A DNA stretch of 52,459 bases from Hofstenia miamia (taxonomy: Eukaryota; Xenacoelomorpha; Acoela; Hofsteniidae). Positions 22,801 through 34,600 of the stretch are shown here, in pieces; position 1 is the stretch's first letter, and the number at the start of each line of letters is the position of its first letter. The notes under the pieces are model-generated. The model ran no database searches. It saw only the letters and a program-made list of their open reading frames with translations, and was not told the origin of the DNA. Both the position numbers and the translations under genes were made by a program. Location: the NCBI GenBank assembly GCA_900660155.1, contig CABFPE010000187.1:1066563-1119021 (forward strand). Direction: 5' to 3'.

Positions 22801-23615
22801 GCCACAATTCGTTTTATGATTTTATGAAAATTTTTAAATATAAAAAAGAAAAAATAGGTCACATAGCTGGCAGATGTATTGATATTGTGTGTTGTTTAGA
22901 AAAAGACTACATTATTGCAATTGTTGAAAAGAACAATACATATTATTTAATGAAAATGTCTTATGGAGGAAGGACAATTGAGATGAATATGAGTGATCTT
23001 CAATTTATATTTCAAATTGAAGAACGATGTTTGGCTATATTAGTGGATGAATCATTTTTCTTAATGGGATATTTACCAGGCACCGGAAAAAGAAATTTCA
23101 TATGTGTTAGCAATAATCTCAAATTTGTCAGAGAACCTGATTTTCTTTTAGAAATTAAGCGTCATTTGCCTCAATTAGATGATATATTACTAATGTACTC
23201 AAACAAACTATGCCTGTTCTTTTACGTGAAAGGAAATTACATCTTAAGATATAATCAAGAAACTGGGCGTTCTGATAAGAAACAGTTAAAAATACTTTCT
23301 CCTCTACTTGAAAATGAAGTTTGTTGTATTTGCGCAAATAAAACATCTGATTTAATTGCAGTTGGCTATGAAACAAGTGAAGTTAAAGTTTTTTCTTTTG
23401 AAGCAGAAGAAGTTCTAATCTTAAATACAAATGATGAATTACCTGAAGGAATTTGTAAATGTTGAGGAACACCTTTAACAAATATTATCTATGAGGAATT
23501 GAAAAAATATTGATAACAAATTCTAACTGTGTAACATTAATTCATTAGAAAAACATTAAATTTTGATATAAAAGTATGCTGAGGACAAATTCCAAATAGC
23601 ATCAGCCGCAAATGT
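22801..23615 (+). repeat. Exact 815-bp duplicated block, copy 2, with a duplicate 3' end of gene 1
   Basis: It repeats the last 219 or so codons of gene 1 (frame to 23465, ending ICKC) plus its 3' flank. Copy 2 runs into the true downstream sequence, including an AATAAA at 23740. It should not be counted as a separate gene unless reads show the duplication is real. Confidence 0.9.
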
Positions 23616-23739
23616 TTTACAGAAACCAATGTATATAATGGAACTTGGAAATTTGAGGAAATTCTTGATTTTTTGAAAATTAGAAAGATAAATATTTCTC
23701 AATCATGTCATATATTTATTCTGTTAGTAATCTATCTCA

Positions 23740-23745
23740 AATAAA
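23740..23745 (+). promoter_or_regulatory. Candidate polyadenylation signal for gene 1
   Basis: AATAAA in CTCAAATAAAATATATATTC, downstream of the gene 1 stop as it appears in the second block. Confidence 0.4.
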
Positions 23746-24394
23746 ATATATATTCTAAAACCAATTGCTTACTTTAAAAATTTAGATATTGAAAAATATG
23801 GTGACCTATTTTTGAGGGCACCTTATCATTTGCAAATAAAATTTAGGAAATAAAATATCTTTAGCATTATGAAATTTTTGTTCTCAGCAACAACTAACCT
23901 AAGTATTTGTATTTATGTCCATATTTCTTGATAATTTTTGAGGCGTTTCAAACAACAAACAACTATTTTTTTAAGAAATCATAAAAAATTTGCAAGGCAG
24001 CTCATAGCTGCATATCCCATGTTTAAAACTGCTCATTTTAACTATTATGCAAAATGTGGATAGTTTACCAGAGTATAGCAATAAACATACTATTTTGAGT
24101 GGTTTTTACCAAATTCAAGATAAAAACCCTAAGTATTAGTAGATACTAAACAAAATGTCAACCACTAATATTTTCTAATAAATTTTTAAAAGTAATCCCT
24201 CACATTTAATTTTTTTTCAATGGAATTTTTGAACATTCAGAATACGAATATCGAGCAGAGTCTATCTAAATACAAAAATTTAGGAAAAAGTCACTTATTA
24301 TACCAATAAGAGTGATATTTTGTTATAAACTAAATTACTTTTTTTTAGTTTCTCTTGAAGTTTAAGCTAAATAATTTTTGATTTTAAATGCTAG
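23746..24394. other. Intergenic region between the paralogous genes, no gene seen
   Basis: AT-rich. Its 3' end (TTTTAAATGCTAG) could be a splice acceptor for the next open frame. Confidence 0.4.
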
Positions 24395-26273
24395 TACCAT
24401 TTCTTTAACCTAAATACTCCTCAATATCTAGTTGTACCTACACGTATGTGCTTCACAAGTGTTAAAGAAATTATTATGCAGTGTGGTGATTTAGTAAAAA
24501 ATTTTGACATTTACACAGGCAGTTGTATTTACAAAGTGTGGTATGAAGGCAAAATAACAGACATTTCACAATCATCAGTCTTGCTTTACAACTATTGGCA
24601 CTGACTTAGAAATTGTTACTAATAAATTTTATATTTATGGCTTCAATTCTTATATTGACATCAAAGGGGTAATAAGAGAATTTTGCCAACTTGAATCAGA
24701 AAATTTTGACAACATTTTATATGATTATAATGAATATCAGCTCTTAGTTGTGGATAAATACAGAAAATCTTTGCAATTAACAATTAATAAAAGAAATGGT
24801 GATTTACAACATCCAACTCAATGCACTGATGATGTTGGTGGGCCTATTTTAGATTTGACATTGCTTAATTGTGGAGAGCTCATCACTATTTCGGGGAACG
24901 TATTAAAAACAGATTACATTGCAGATCTTAGAAGAATTCAAAGAAGACCATTATTAAATGGAATTTCAACTACAATTAAAATGTGGTGCTCAAACTTTAC
25001 CCAAGATTATTTATACGTTATTGAAGAAGAAGGCACAATCTTGCATAAATTTAACCATGTTTCTGAGAATCATGAGAAATTTCAACTTCAAAAGTCTGTT
25101 AATGTTACCTTCATGGCAGCAAATGACAATGACCAATATGAATATGTGCTTCTTGGCAATGGACGTCAATTCCAAATAATTGAATTACATGATAGAAAAA
25201 GTCATTTATATGAGTCAAAATTACTAGACGAATGGTCTCTGGTTATATGCACGTCAGCCACTTTTATAAATAGCCTATTTGTCGCAGTTTCAGATATTCA
25301 TCATGTCAATTTATTCAATGTTTATACAAAAATTTTTTGGAAGAAAATATTAATGAATTATCCCATTTGTTCAATTACAAGAGTTAGTACTTCTTCTCTA
25401 TATGCTACAATTGAACACAAAAACGATGTTGACAAGATAGACTTCAATATATTTAAAGATTCTCAAATGCACTATAACAAAGAAAATATTACCAATCATG
25501 AGATTACTGTCCTCTATGAAGACCTTTCTTTATTAAAGGATGTCATCTATGATGCATCACAGCAATGCACTTTTACAATATTTCAACCCCGTAAAATATT
25601 TCTTTTAAAGATACTAAATGATGGTACAATACATGAATTCATTATTAACAAAGGAAATATCACAAATAATCAGCCATTGCATCTACTCTCTTCGGGGAAT
25701 CTTCTTGTATGTTTAGAAATTAATAATTCAAAGGAGTTGATTGAAGTCTTTAATGACTTCTCACATTTTACTAAAAAGCAAATTACTTTTTGTGATATGA
25801 ATGATGTTTCACTTATTTCTACAAGTCCTTGTAGACACTATATTTACTTGTATTCAAAGATTAGCTCTGTGATCTACAAGCACAACATAGCAGAAAATTC
25901 ACAGCAAATATCATCGATTCAATCAGAGCATGAAGCTGATTACATGGCGGTTTCTAGTAACTTAGATGATATTGCATTTAGTATAGAAGGCAATATTGAC
26001 ATATTTTCTTTTAAAAATCATAGTTTTAAGGCTAGGATGAATATTACTAATGCTGTGTTTGGTATTTGTTTCTTAGAAGAATCATTAGCCGCAGCTGCAA
26101 GCAATGGCTTTATTCACAAGATTAATACCAAAACAAATGAAATGATAGACAGTATTGAAATGGACCTTGACTATTTTTGTTTTTACTCTATTGCAACTCA
26201 TTCAACGCGGTCTGTGATAACAACTGCCTCGAAAGATGATATTTGGAAGTTACTAAAAGTTGAATTCAATTAG
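24395..26273 (+). CDS. Unknown beta-propeller-like protein, gene 2, one frame change near its 5' end
   Basis: The main frame is open from 24558 to 26273 (stop TAG). The 24750 position sometimes taken as a start is a GTG inside this frame, so the true start is upstream. A second frame, open from an acceptor-like TAG at 24392-24394 to 24604, reads in part MQCGDLVKNFDIYTGSCIYK. It joins the main frame (TIGTDLEIVTNKFYIYGF) if 1 nt is shifted near 24590, so the gene is either mildly broken or has a sequence error there. Counting from 24750, residues 364-421 (YIYLYSKISSVIYKHN...IAFS...IDIFSF) match the repeat blocks of gene 1. The preceding ITFCDMNDVSLI matches LSFCDVNELAII of gene 1. The genes are therefore tandem paralogues on the same strand. 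No enzyme motif or membrane segment is evident; function unknown. Confidence 0.72.
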
Positions 26274-28978
26274 ATATTAACTCTTATTTTCTTGTTTTTT
26301 GATACATGTGTGATGCTATAATTTTTTTGGAAAACTGGAAGAGAAGCTTGTCTCATAAAAGAAGTTAAAATAGCTTTTGTAAAATTTAGTTGTATTTTTA
26401 ATTTCGTTCATTTGACATATACTTATTGCCTAAATGCTAGAGTACACATTATGAATGATAAAGTTGCTGTGAACACCAATGCATTTACTTAAGTGAATAT
26501 CAAAACTGTTTAGTGCAAACAATGTTTACTATACTAAGTATGAATGTGAAGAAAAAGTTGCGTTTGATGAACACAATCTAGGTTCTCTTAACCCATCTTA
26601 ACCCATCGTGTAAATATAGTTTTGTTGGAAAAATTACTCCTGTGATAAAATCTATAAAAATATTTGTTTTTTCCTTTAGAAAATTGATTTATTCAGGGAG
26701 ACATCTAGCGAAAAAATGAGGAATTTTGACAAGAATTTCTGTGCATAAATTTCTCCATATGAATGAAAAATCTCGTCAATATTGGATTTTCACGCAATAA
26801 CGATTTATTAATTGCTGGAGTCTAACATAAAACATAACTTGTATCTTGCACATAGCAGTTGAAGTGCATAGGCTGAAATTATGTGTAATTTATGATGGCT
26901 TACTATAAAGTAGGCTGTGAATGTTTGCTAATCTCTTTATGTAGTATAGGATTTTTTGCAATATTGGATTTAAAGGATTGTAGTAAGTACTACTCTATAA
27001 TGAAAATGCAAATGACCTTAAAACAATCAGGATGTAGAGCATTAACAAAAAAATTGAATTTGCACTTGTGCTAAGAATAATGTTTTCTGCATTAATTAAT
27101 AATGTTTGTTTTTCTTGTAAATTTTGAGAAGAATTTCTTCTACCCTCGTCATTATAAGGGATATATTTTTCAGCACTTGTAGCCAATACTGAAATTCAAG
27201 TGCACGAAAAATCACCAAGTTTCGGATTTTCACACAAGTACTGTAGCTTAACATAAAAACATAACTGATATCTTGGACTTCTGGCGTCTGTTTTTTTGCA
27301 TAAACGGATTTTCACTCATTACTGGATTTAAGCAATGCTTGTGTTAAAATACCATACTTTAAAGTAGGCATTGTATCTATGCAATAACGATATTTCAATT
27401 CTTGTCAGTATAATTTGTTAAAGAGAATAAAATATTATATATTATTTACGACAACTACTGCCATAATTTGTGCAATAAAAATCAACAACAGTTGCGGTGA
27501 GTAAAAATCGAACTTTCTTCAATTTGTTATGCATTCTCTCCTTTTCCTAAGCCAAATGCCACTAAAATATTAGAAGTTTTTCTTAACATTGAAAAAAAAT
27601 TTTCACAATAACCTAAGTTAAATACAAATCTGTTGAATGTTAAATTTGACTTGGCTTCATTCCAAATACAGAAAATTCGTATTTTCGGAAATCTACAAAC
27701 TCTTTGAAATTTATGATATATATTACATTTTTTATTCTCAATCCTTTCTTAAGAAGAAATTCATTATACCAGATCTTTCAAATATTGTATGCAAACAATT
27801 TAAATATTTTATATCCCGAATGTTTCTTTATTTTCTCTGGTTTGCACAATTTTGGAATCTTTTGACTGCATAAAAGCACTTTCTCATTATTTCAACTGCA
27901 TATTATACATTGATACTAAAAAGATTATTCGTGAATATTCAAAGAAGTTATATATGTATTTCACATATACAGAGGATGTGAAGCATCGGTTTCCATACGA
28001 GTTTCAAAATGTTTTTCAGATAGGCTGTTAACATTGAGTAGAATATTGAGTAATATCAGAGGCGTACTCAGGATTTGCTAACGGGGACTTCTTGTCACTG
28101 AACATTCTTGAAAAAATGTATTTTACGACATCAGTATCATTTATTGTGGACCTTTGTGAAAATGTATTTGCCGGCTTGGTATTTCATATAGTAAGAAAAT
28201 TATATGTTTACTCATAATTTGTGCTGTTACATTTAGAAATTTGCTAATCAATATAGATATCTGAATTATAGTACTACATTTTTTAATATTGTGATTTATT
28301 CAATGAACCAATAGGCCCCATTGTTCAGAATTCAGATGTTCATTTAAACTCAAATTTGAAGTTTACGATTCTCCTAACAATAAGCACCTTAATGTTATTA
28401 CTTGGATATTTTTTGCTTCATATTTAAGAAGGTATAATCAATTTGTATACTAAAGTTCGCTGCATTAATAAAAATTTATTTTTAAAATAAAGCATTGATT
28501 ACAAATATAATTGTCCAAAACCAGTACACTTTACTTCGGATTAATTTTCGCATCGCATCCATGAAGAGTCGGATTAAAAACGCAATTTAGGTGATGAACA
28601 ATACTAAAAATAAATAGTTTACCCATTGAAGTCATCATTTAAAATCTAAATAAATGCGAATTCAAAATATTTCTTGGAATCGATAAATATCTAAAACTAA
28701 ATAATTGCAGTACTAATTCGAAAATGCATTGAGCTATTTTGAAATATCTTACTAGTTTGAAAGAAACGTATTCTTCAAGCACTGTTGTATAAAAATGATT
28801 CGAATTAAGTATAGACTTTTGATAAGTGGAAAAACTTACTCTGGATTTTCTTCGCATGTTACTTTATTTTTCCCTAACTTCTTGGTTAGTCTAAATAGAA
28901 ACAATTAAATCGCTAAAATTTCACCCCATAAATTTTAAGGGATTTGCAATATTCTTCTTAACGGTTTTATTCCTATGA

Positions 28979-28980
<2 letters not shown>
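26274..28980. other. AT-rich region, no gene seen; diverged internal duplication
   Basis: No supported gene. Within 26760-27400, related words recur in two blocks: GGATTTTCACGCAA / GGATTTTCACACAA, TAACATAAAACATAACT / TAACATAAAAACATAACT, TATCTTG, and AAAGTAGGC. At 28062 GGCGTACTCAGGATTT resembles words near 3787 and 7327. Confidence 0.4.
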
Positions 28981-28982
<2 letters not shown>

Positions 28983-29034
<52 letters not shown>

Positions 29035-29035
29035 N

Positions 29036-29067
<32 letters not shown>
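28983..29067. repeat. (TA)n microsatellite with one N (29035)
   Basis: Two alternating TA tracts are joined by ATGTNCATAT. The N suggests an unresolved length or a join. Confidence 0.95.
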
Positions 29068-29071
<4 letters not shown>

Positions 29072-29076
29072 CATAT

Positions 29077-29200
29077 ATCAGGCGCTTTGTCACTTTGTGT
29101 CCATTTATATTGGGCGCTTTGTCACTTTTCCATTAATATTTAGCACTTTATCAATATACAAAAAATTTATATTGGCGCTTTGTCAGTAAAAAAATATTAT
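29077..29200. repeat. Short tandem array of a GGCGCTTTGTCA unit
   Basis: Four diverged iterations at about 30-bp spacing: AGGCGCTTTGTCACTTTGTG, GGGCGCTTTGTCACTTTTCC, TAGCACTTTATCAATATAC and TGGCGCTTTGTCAGTAAAA, most with a TTTATATT-like spacer. Confidence 0.75.
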
Positions 29201-29420
29201 AGTCTATTTTTGTTAAAATAAACTTCATTTTCATTAAACAAAGGTATTTTTTACACGTTTGAAGCGCATAAACGGACTGTAAGATAAGTTTTTATCAGTG
29301 TAAAACGTCAAATTTACTACATACATAACTGAAGAGGGTTGGACATTTCATTTCATAAATCTTAAAGTACAAAGCTGTATTGCCCTTGGACTATTCGTCA
29401 CCGTTTAATACCGTTTTCCA
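29201..29420. other. Spacer, no gene seen
   Basis: AT-rich sequence between the tandem array and the LINE fragment. Confidence 0.4.
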
Positions 29421-30459
29421 GAGCTAAATGCGATAGTAGATCAAGAAGAGATATGGATGATTCAATGGTTGAAGGAACATATGCGGAATTTTCGTCAAGC
29501 TGTGAAAGGTGGAAAAGTGAAGTCTAGTTTTTGTGACATATTTTTTGGCTTACCACAAGGTGGACCATTCAGTGGTCCCCTTTTTACTTGGGATCTTATA
29601 AACTGCGAAGTGACCAATCATCTATCATTAAGTATTCAGATGACACAAGATTGTCGATGAAGATATGCAATGCGGGTGATGTGATTCGATATAGAGAGGA
29701 GATTAATAAAATAGTAAATTTCTCGAGAAAACACAATTTGATTTTAAATCAAAAGAAGTGTGGGGAGTTAATCTTTGGTAGTAGACGACTAGATGGACGC
29801 ACCAATTATTCACAGGTTGAGATTGACAATAACCTTGTTCCTCAGGTTGAAGTGGAGAAACATTTGGGGTTGTTTATTGATGGTAGACAGGAATGGAAGA
29901 AACAAGTAAGTCATATGGTCAAGACAATAAACTGCTCTATTAAAACTATTTCTCATATTTACAAGTTCTCTACAGACAGAACAAGAAAGGAAATATTTAT
30001 GGTATATGTGTTCCTCACTACATGTATTCTGCAATAACAAATGATATTTATTTATCGGAGAAACAGAGGAAGAACCTTCAGAGACCATTACATCTCAGTC
30101 AAATTCAACCTGAGTCGTGTTTTACAAAATTATGTATGATTGTTGTATCACCTATTAGGAAGAATTTGAACAATAAGCACATCCACTATATCATAAAAAT
30201 CATAAGTTCAAAACCAATATATATTCTACGTGATCTCTCTTTAGAACATATTATGCCCGAACTGTGCAACACAATAAATCTTTTCTCCTGTGTGCTGTTG
30301 ACTATTTAATCCATTGAACTATTCCGTCTAATATCAAACGTTGAAACAGTGCAAAACCATCCACATCTGTGTTTCCATGTTGTTAAAGTGTTTTATTCTA
30401 TTTTGCTATATTGTCAGATTTCCCTTTTACGATTAGTGTGTACAAGAAATAAAGCGAAT
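29421..30459 (+). pseudogene. 5'-truncated LINE RT fragment with its 3' end (LINE B)
   Basis: Frames overlap around an RT core. MIQWLKEHMRNFRQ and SSFCDIFFGLPQGGPFSGPLF correspond to motif B (canonical PQGS.LGPLLF). After a frame change, SSIIKYSDDTRLSMKI is the YxDD motif C, followed by FSRKHNLILNQKKCGELIFG and EKHLGLFIDGRQEW. After a further frame change, MYSAITNDIYLSEKQRKNLQ and YILRDLSLEHIMPEL form the C-terminal region. The 5' part is missing. The 3' untranslated end contains GAAATAAAGCGAA (polyadenylation-like) and runs into a (TTA)n tract at 30460, the kind of tail several LINE clades carry. It differs in sequence from the intact LINE that follows. Confidence 0.8.
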
Positions 30460-30472
30460 TTATTATTATTAA

Positions 30473-30509
<37 letters not shown>
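30460..30509. repeat. (TTA)n microsatellite between LINE B and LINE A
   Basis: TTA repeats with one interruption (AATATTA). The last TTA abuts the ORF1 start ATG of LINE A. Confidence 0.95.
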
Positions 30510-30511
<2 letters not shown>

Positions 30512-31631
30512 GACTGACGCGCTAGTGAACGGTCGTGTTTCTCTCTCGCTCCGCGAGAGCATTATCGACGATATATTTGCTGGTGTTACGGAATTAGCAT
30601 ACGCGAGAGAAGCTCTCCGCAATAAGAAGAAAACTCCGCTCCACCAGTTATTTGCCAAATTGAATGAAGAACATTCTAGAGAGGCGTTGCTTCTATTACT
30701 CTCTGCATCTACGAATCCGTCACAACACTCAATTGATAAATGTTCTCAAGTCACTCCCATAAAGTATATAGACACAGCTACATCCGCACATCCATCCACC
30801 AATTCTATTTCTACGCAAGTCTCACAGGAAAAAAACTTTCAATCTCCTGAATCAACTCCCACCACAGAAACCTTACAAAAAGACAGCTCATCTGAAATAA
30901 TATGTGCATCAAAAGCAGAATCATTAGAAGAAAAACCCTCGTACGCACACAAGTTCCTTAGAAAAGACACATCTACTCTAATAATATCTAGTTCTATTCT
31001 TAAATACGTCCGTCCGAAGAATCTCTTGCCTGGTCACTCAGTTACTGTTCATAGCTACCCAGGTCATTCAACCTCGCAAATTCAGAAAAAGGTAGAAGTT
31101 TATCCCAAACAGAAGCTTGAACACGTTGTAATTAACACTGGTCTTCTTGATGCGTTAAACTCTCCAAAATCCTTCAAGGAAAATCTCGAAAATCTTATGG
31201 ACGCTGTCCATAAAAAGTTCTCTCCTAAACATATTCATCTCGTCGAAATTACTCCCGTCTCAAAACGAACAATCTTGTATAAGAACGCTTCTATTGAAAA
31301 ATTAAATGATACCATCCGTTCTTTCCAGAAGTCAGATGTCCATATAATACCAACATTCTCATACTTTATGTCTGGTTTCAAAACTGTGAATTCTAATCTG
31401 AAAGCTCTTGATGGAATCCATCTCTCACGAAAAGGACTCTCCGTTGTTGTCTCACAAATCAAGCGTCATTTCAATGTTCCATCACCTTCACGAGAAAATC
31501 TTTCTTTGCGCAGAACTGGTCTTTCTTATGCTCAAGCTACATCTCGCTCTCCTCAACAATCGTACCTATCTGAAAAAGACCTACAGCAAATCACCCAGCA
31601 CGTCCTCTACAAACTTCTTAATCGATCTTAA
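30510..31631 (+). CDS. LINE A ORF1 protein, SGNH/esterase-like
   Basis: 373 codons; the ATG at 30510 directly follows a microsatellite. The N-terminal 60 residues are helical in character (TELAYAREALRNKKK), and a Ser/Thr-rich linker spans about 65-135. Residues about 153-325 resemble the SGNH hydrolase-type ORF1 of CR1/L2 LINEs: STLIISSSILKYV (block I, Ser160-162), VTVHSYPGHSTSQIQKKV (block II), LEHVVINTGLLDAL (block III) and ALDGIHLSRKGL (block V, Asp301 and His304). The GDS and GTND signatures are degenerate, so hydrolase activity is doubtful, although the terminal D..H pair is kept. The C-terminus is basic and Ser-rich, suitable for RNA binding. In the family ORF1 proteins bind element RNA in ribonucleoprotein particles; that role here is inferred. 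ORF2 follows 1 nt after the TAA. Confidence 0.82.
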
Positions 31632-31632
31632 A

Positions 31633-34600
31633 ATGAGGTTCGTTTTCTCTATTTTAATAGTGTATGTAATATTATTTGCACACTACAATTATTCACATTT
31701 AATAGCCCCAACTAACCTTTCAATAAATTTTCAATGCAGGAAACAGATTGTTTCAAACAAAAATCTCGATTTATTGATAGAAACCATAAAATTTAATGTT
31801 AGTTTATTCGTTGTTGAAACATTTCGGAATCTCATTAATATAATACTTATAATTTCTGGAGACATAGAACTGAATCCCGGACCAGTTTATACCGATGATA
31901 AACTGACAAATATTTATTATTATTATTATTATTATAAAATAGTGTACCTAAATGTAAGGAGTTTAGCAGCTAACAAAAACGAATTTTTTCATATTGCTAG
32001 AGAAATTGGAAAAAATACTATTTTTGCTTTAACAGAAACCTGGCTTTCTGATTGTGATAACAAATGCTATAACCCCGATCCATCTTATTTCAACATGTTT
32101 TCAAAAAATAGAACCGGCAGAGGAGGTGGTCTGATGTTATTAATTCCTAAATTTATTAAAGCTAAAGCAAGATTGGATTTAGAAATTGACGACAATCGAT
32201 TTGAAAGTCTATGGGTAGAATTTTCTTCCTTAACTTTAAATAATAAAACTGAATTAATTAATGTTAGCTATAATCCTAACAAAAATATATTACTTCATTT
32301 TTCTGAACACAAAAAGCTGGAACTAGATATTGCTATAAATGAAAATAAACCTATAAATATTCTGGGTGACTTTAATGCTAACTTCTTTACGAAATATGAA
32401 TCAGAAAAAATCTATAGCATATGCAATGAATATTGCCTAAAGATAGTAAATGACAGCATTTCTACTAGGAACAATAATTTAATTGATTACTTCCTAACTG
32501 ATACTTCTTTGAATTTCCGTACTTACGTATTTGAATCATTTAGTGATCACAATTTATGCATTTATGTTAGCAATCATTCTCCTAAAACTCCAGCAAGAAA
32601 ATTTATCTATAAACGGGATTATACAAACTTTTCGGACAAAGAATTCGAAAATTTATTAAAAAATGTTGCTTGGGACTACATTTATACCTTAAAATCAGGG
32701 AATGATATGTTAAAATTTATTGAAAAACAACTCGATTTTGCTCTAACTAAGTTGGCGCCATATAGTCGAAAACGTGTTAATCAAAAGCCACGCTTCGTTA
32801 ATCAGAAACAACGGGATTCCGCTGAGATTAGGAACCACGTCGCTTATAAGAATCAATTATATCAATTAGCTCGTGAAACTCCGTGTGATATTAATTGGGA
32901 CAATTATCGCAACGCAAAAAAATTAATTACTAAATTGCGCAAGGTTAATCATAGTAAACACGTAAAAGAATGTTTTAAAAATTTGTCCAACTCTAAAAAT
33001 AAATGGGATTATATTAAAAAATTAGTAGGTGTATCGCAAAAATCAAATTGTGATTTTGAAGAAATGAGAATTGGAACGTCGATTTCAAAAAATAAGATTG
33101 AAATTGCTAACCATTTAAATACAACTTTTGCAAACCTAGGTAAATTTCATTTTAATAAACCTCCAAAAAATATTATTGTTTCTAATAAGCACAAGGTCAA
33201 TTCTAATACATTTAACTTTCGTCTGTTAACTTATCACGAGCTGAAGAATATTGTTGCCAAAATTGATAAAAATAAATCGATAGGATCTAACAGGATACCA
33301 TACTTCATTATAAAAAACCATTTGCACATATTTGGAGATCATTTACTTTTAGCCTTTAATCAATGTATAATGGATAATGAATTCCCTCAAACACTGAAAG
33401 ATGCCGATGTCTCCCCTGTATATAAAAATGGCGATCCGCTAGAAGCACCAAATTATCGACCTATTTCAATTACTCATCCATTTTCAAAACTATTCGAAAA
33501 GTTAATTTCCATTCAAATGTATGAATTTATTGCCGAAAACAAAATCCTCTCAAATAATCAATTTGGATTTCGTATGGGTCACAGTACATCGGATGCTATT
33601 TTGTCAATTACGGAAAAAATTAAGTTAAATTTGGCAAAAAAACAAACGTGTACGGTTGCATTACTAGATTTGAGTAAGGCTTTCAACTCAATGAATTTTC
33701 ACATTTTGAAAAAAAAATTATTACAGCAGGGATTTGGAATAAATGCTGTAAAATTTATCATGAGCTTTTTAGAGAATCGCCGACAACGAGTCAGAATAAA
33801 TAATGTTTTCTCTAAGTATGTTCATCTAGATCAAGGAGTCCCCCAGGGTACTGTGTTGGGGCCTATTCTTTTTGCGCTCTATATAAATGATCTATCATTA
33901 TATACTAAAGATTCTATAGTATATCAATATGCCGATGATACTTGTCTTATAAATACAGGAAAAAATGCAATTATATCTACAAAATCTTTGCAAAAGGATG
34001 TTGAATCCCTAATAAATTATTTCACTCTCAATAAATTAAAAATTAACATAGATAAAACTCAGTTTATAATATTTCATCCCAGAGACCTCGCCGGAACTTC
34101 CGAAAAGATTACCCTCAAAATTCAAGATACTCTTATACAACAAACGAATTGTGTAAAATACCTAGGAGTTGAGTTAGATAAGCATTTAACATTTTATCAA
34201 TTTTTCAATTCTAAAATTAGGAAGATGGCCAATGGAATAAAAATGTTATATCATGTTCGAGATATAGGGAAAATGTATCACAAGCAATTGATTAATGCAT
34301 TTATATTTAGTCATTTCCATTATTGCAGTTTTCTATTTTATAATCTAACAGCAAAACAAAAGATCTCACTTAGAAAAATGTACAATTGGACTGTTCGCAC
34401 TCTAAATTACATTCCAAAACATGAGTCCGTTAATCACATTAAAATTGATTACGATATTCTCTCTCCCATATATGCTATTGATTTTCAATCATTATGCATC
34501 ATATATCAGTACTATCATCAACGAGATTCATTAAAGTTTCTAAGCAATTATATTGTTTCTAATAACCGAAGTAAAAAATTGTATAGTATTTTTCCGAATT

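Noticed and set aside
22824..23465. A separate 213-residue gene
   Set aside because: Exact copy of the 3' end of gene 1 next to an N; treated as an assembly duplicate.
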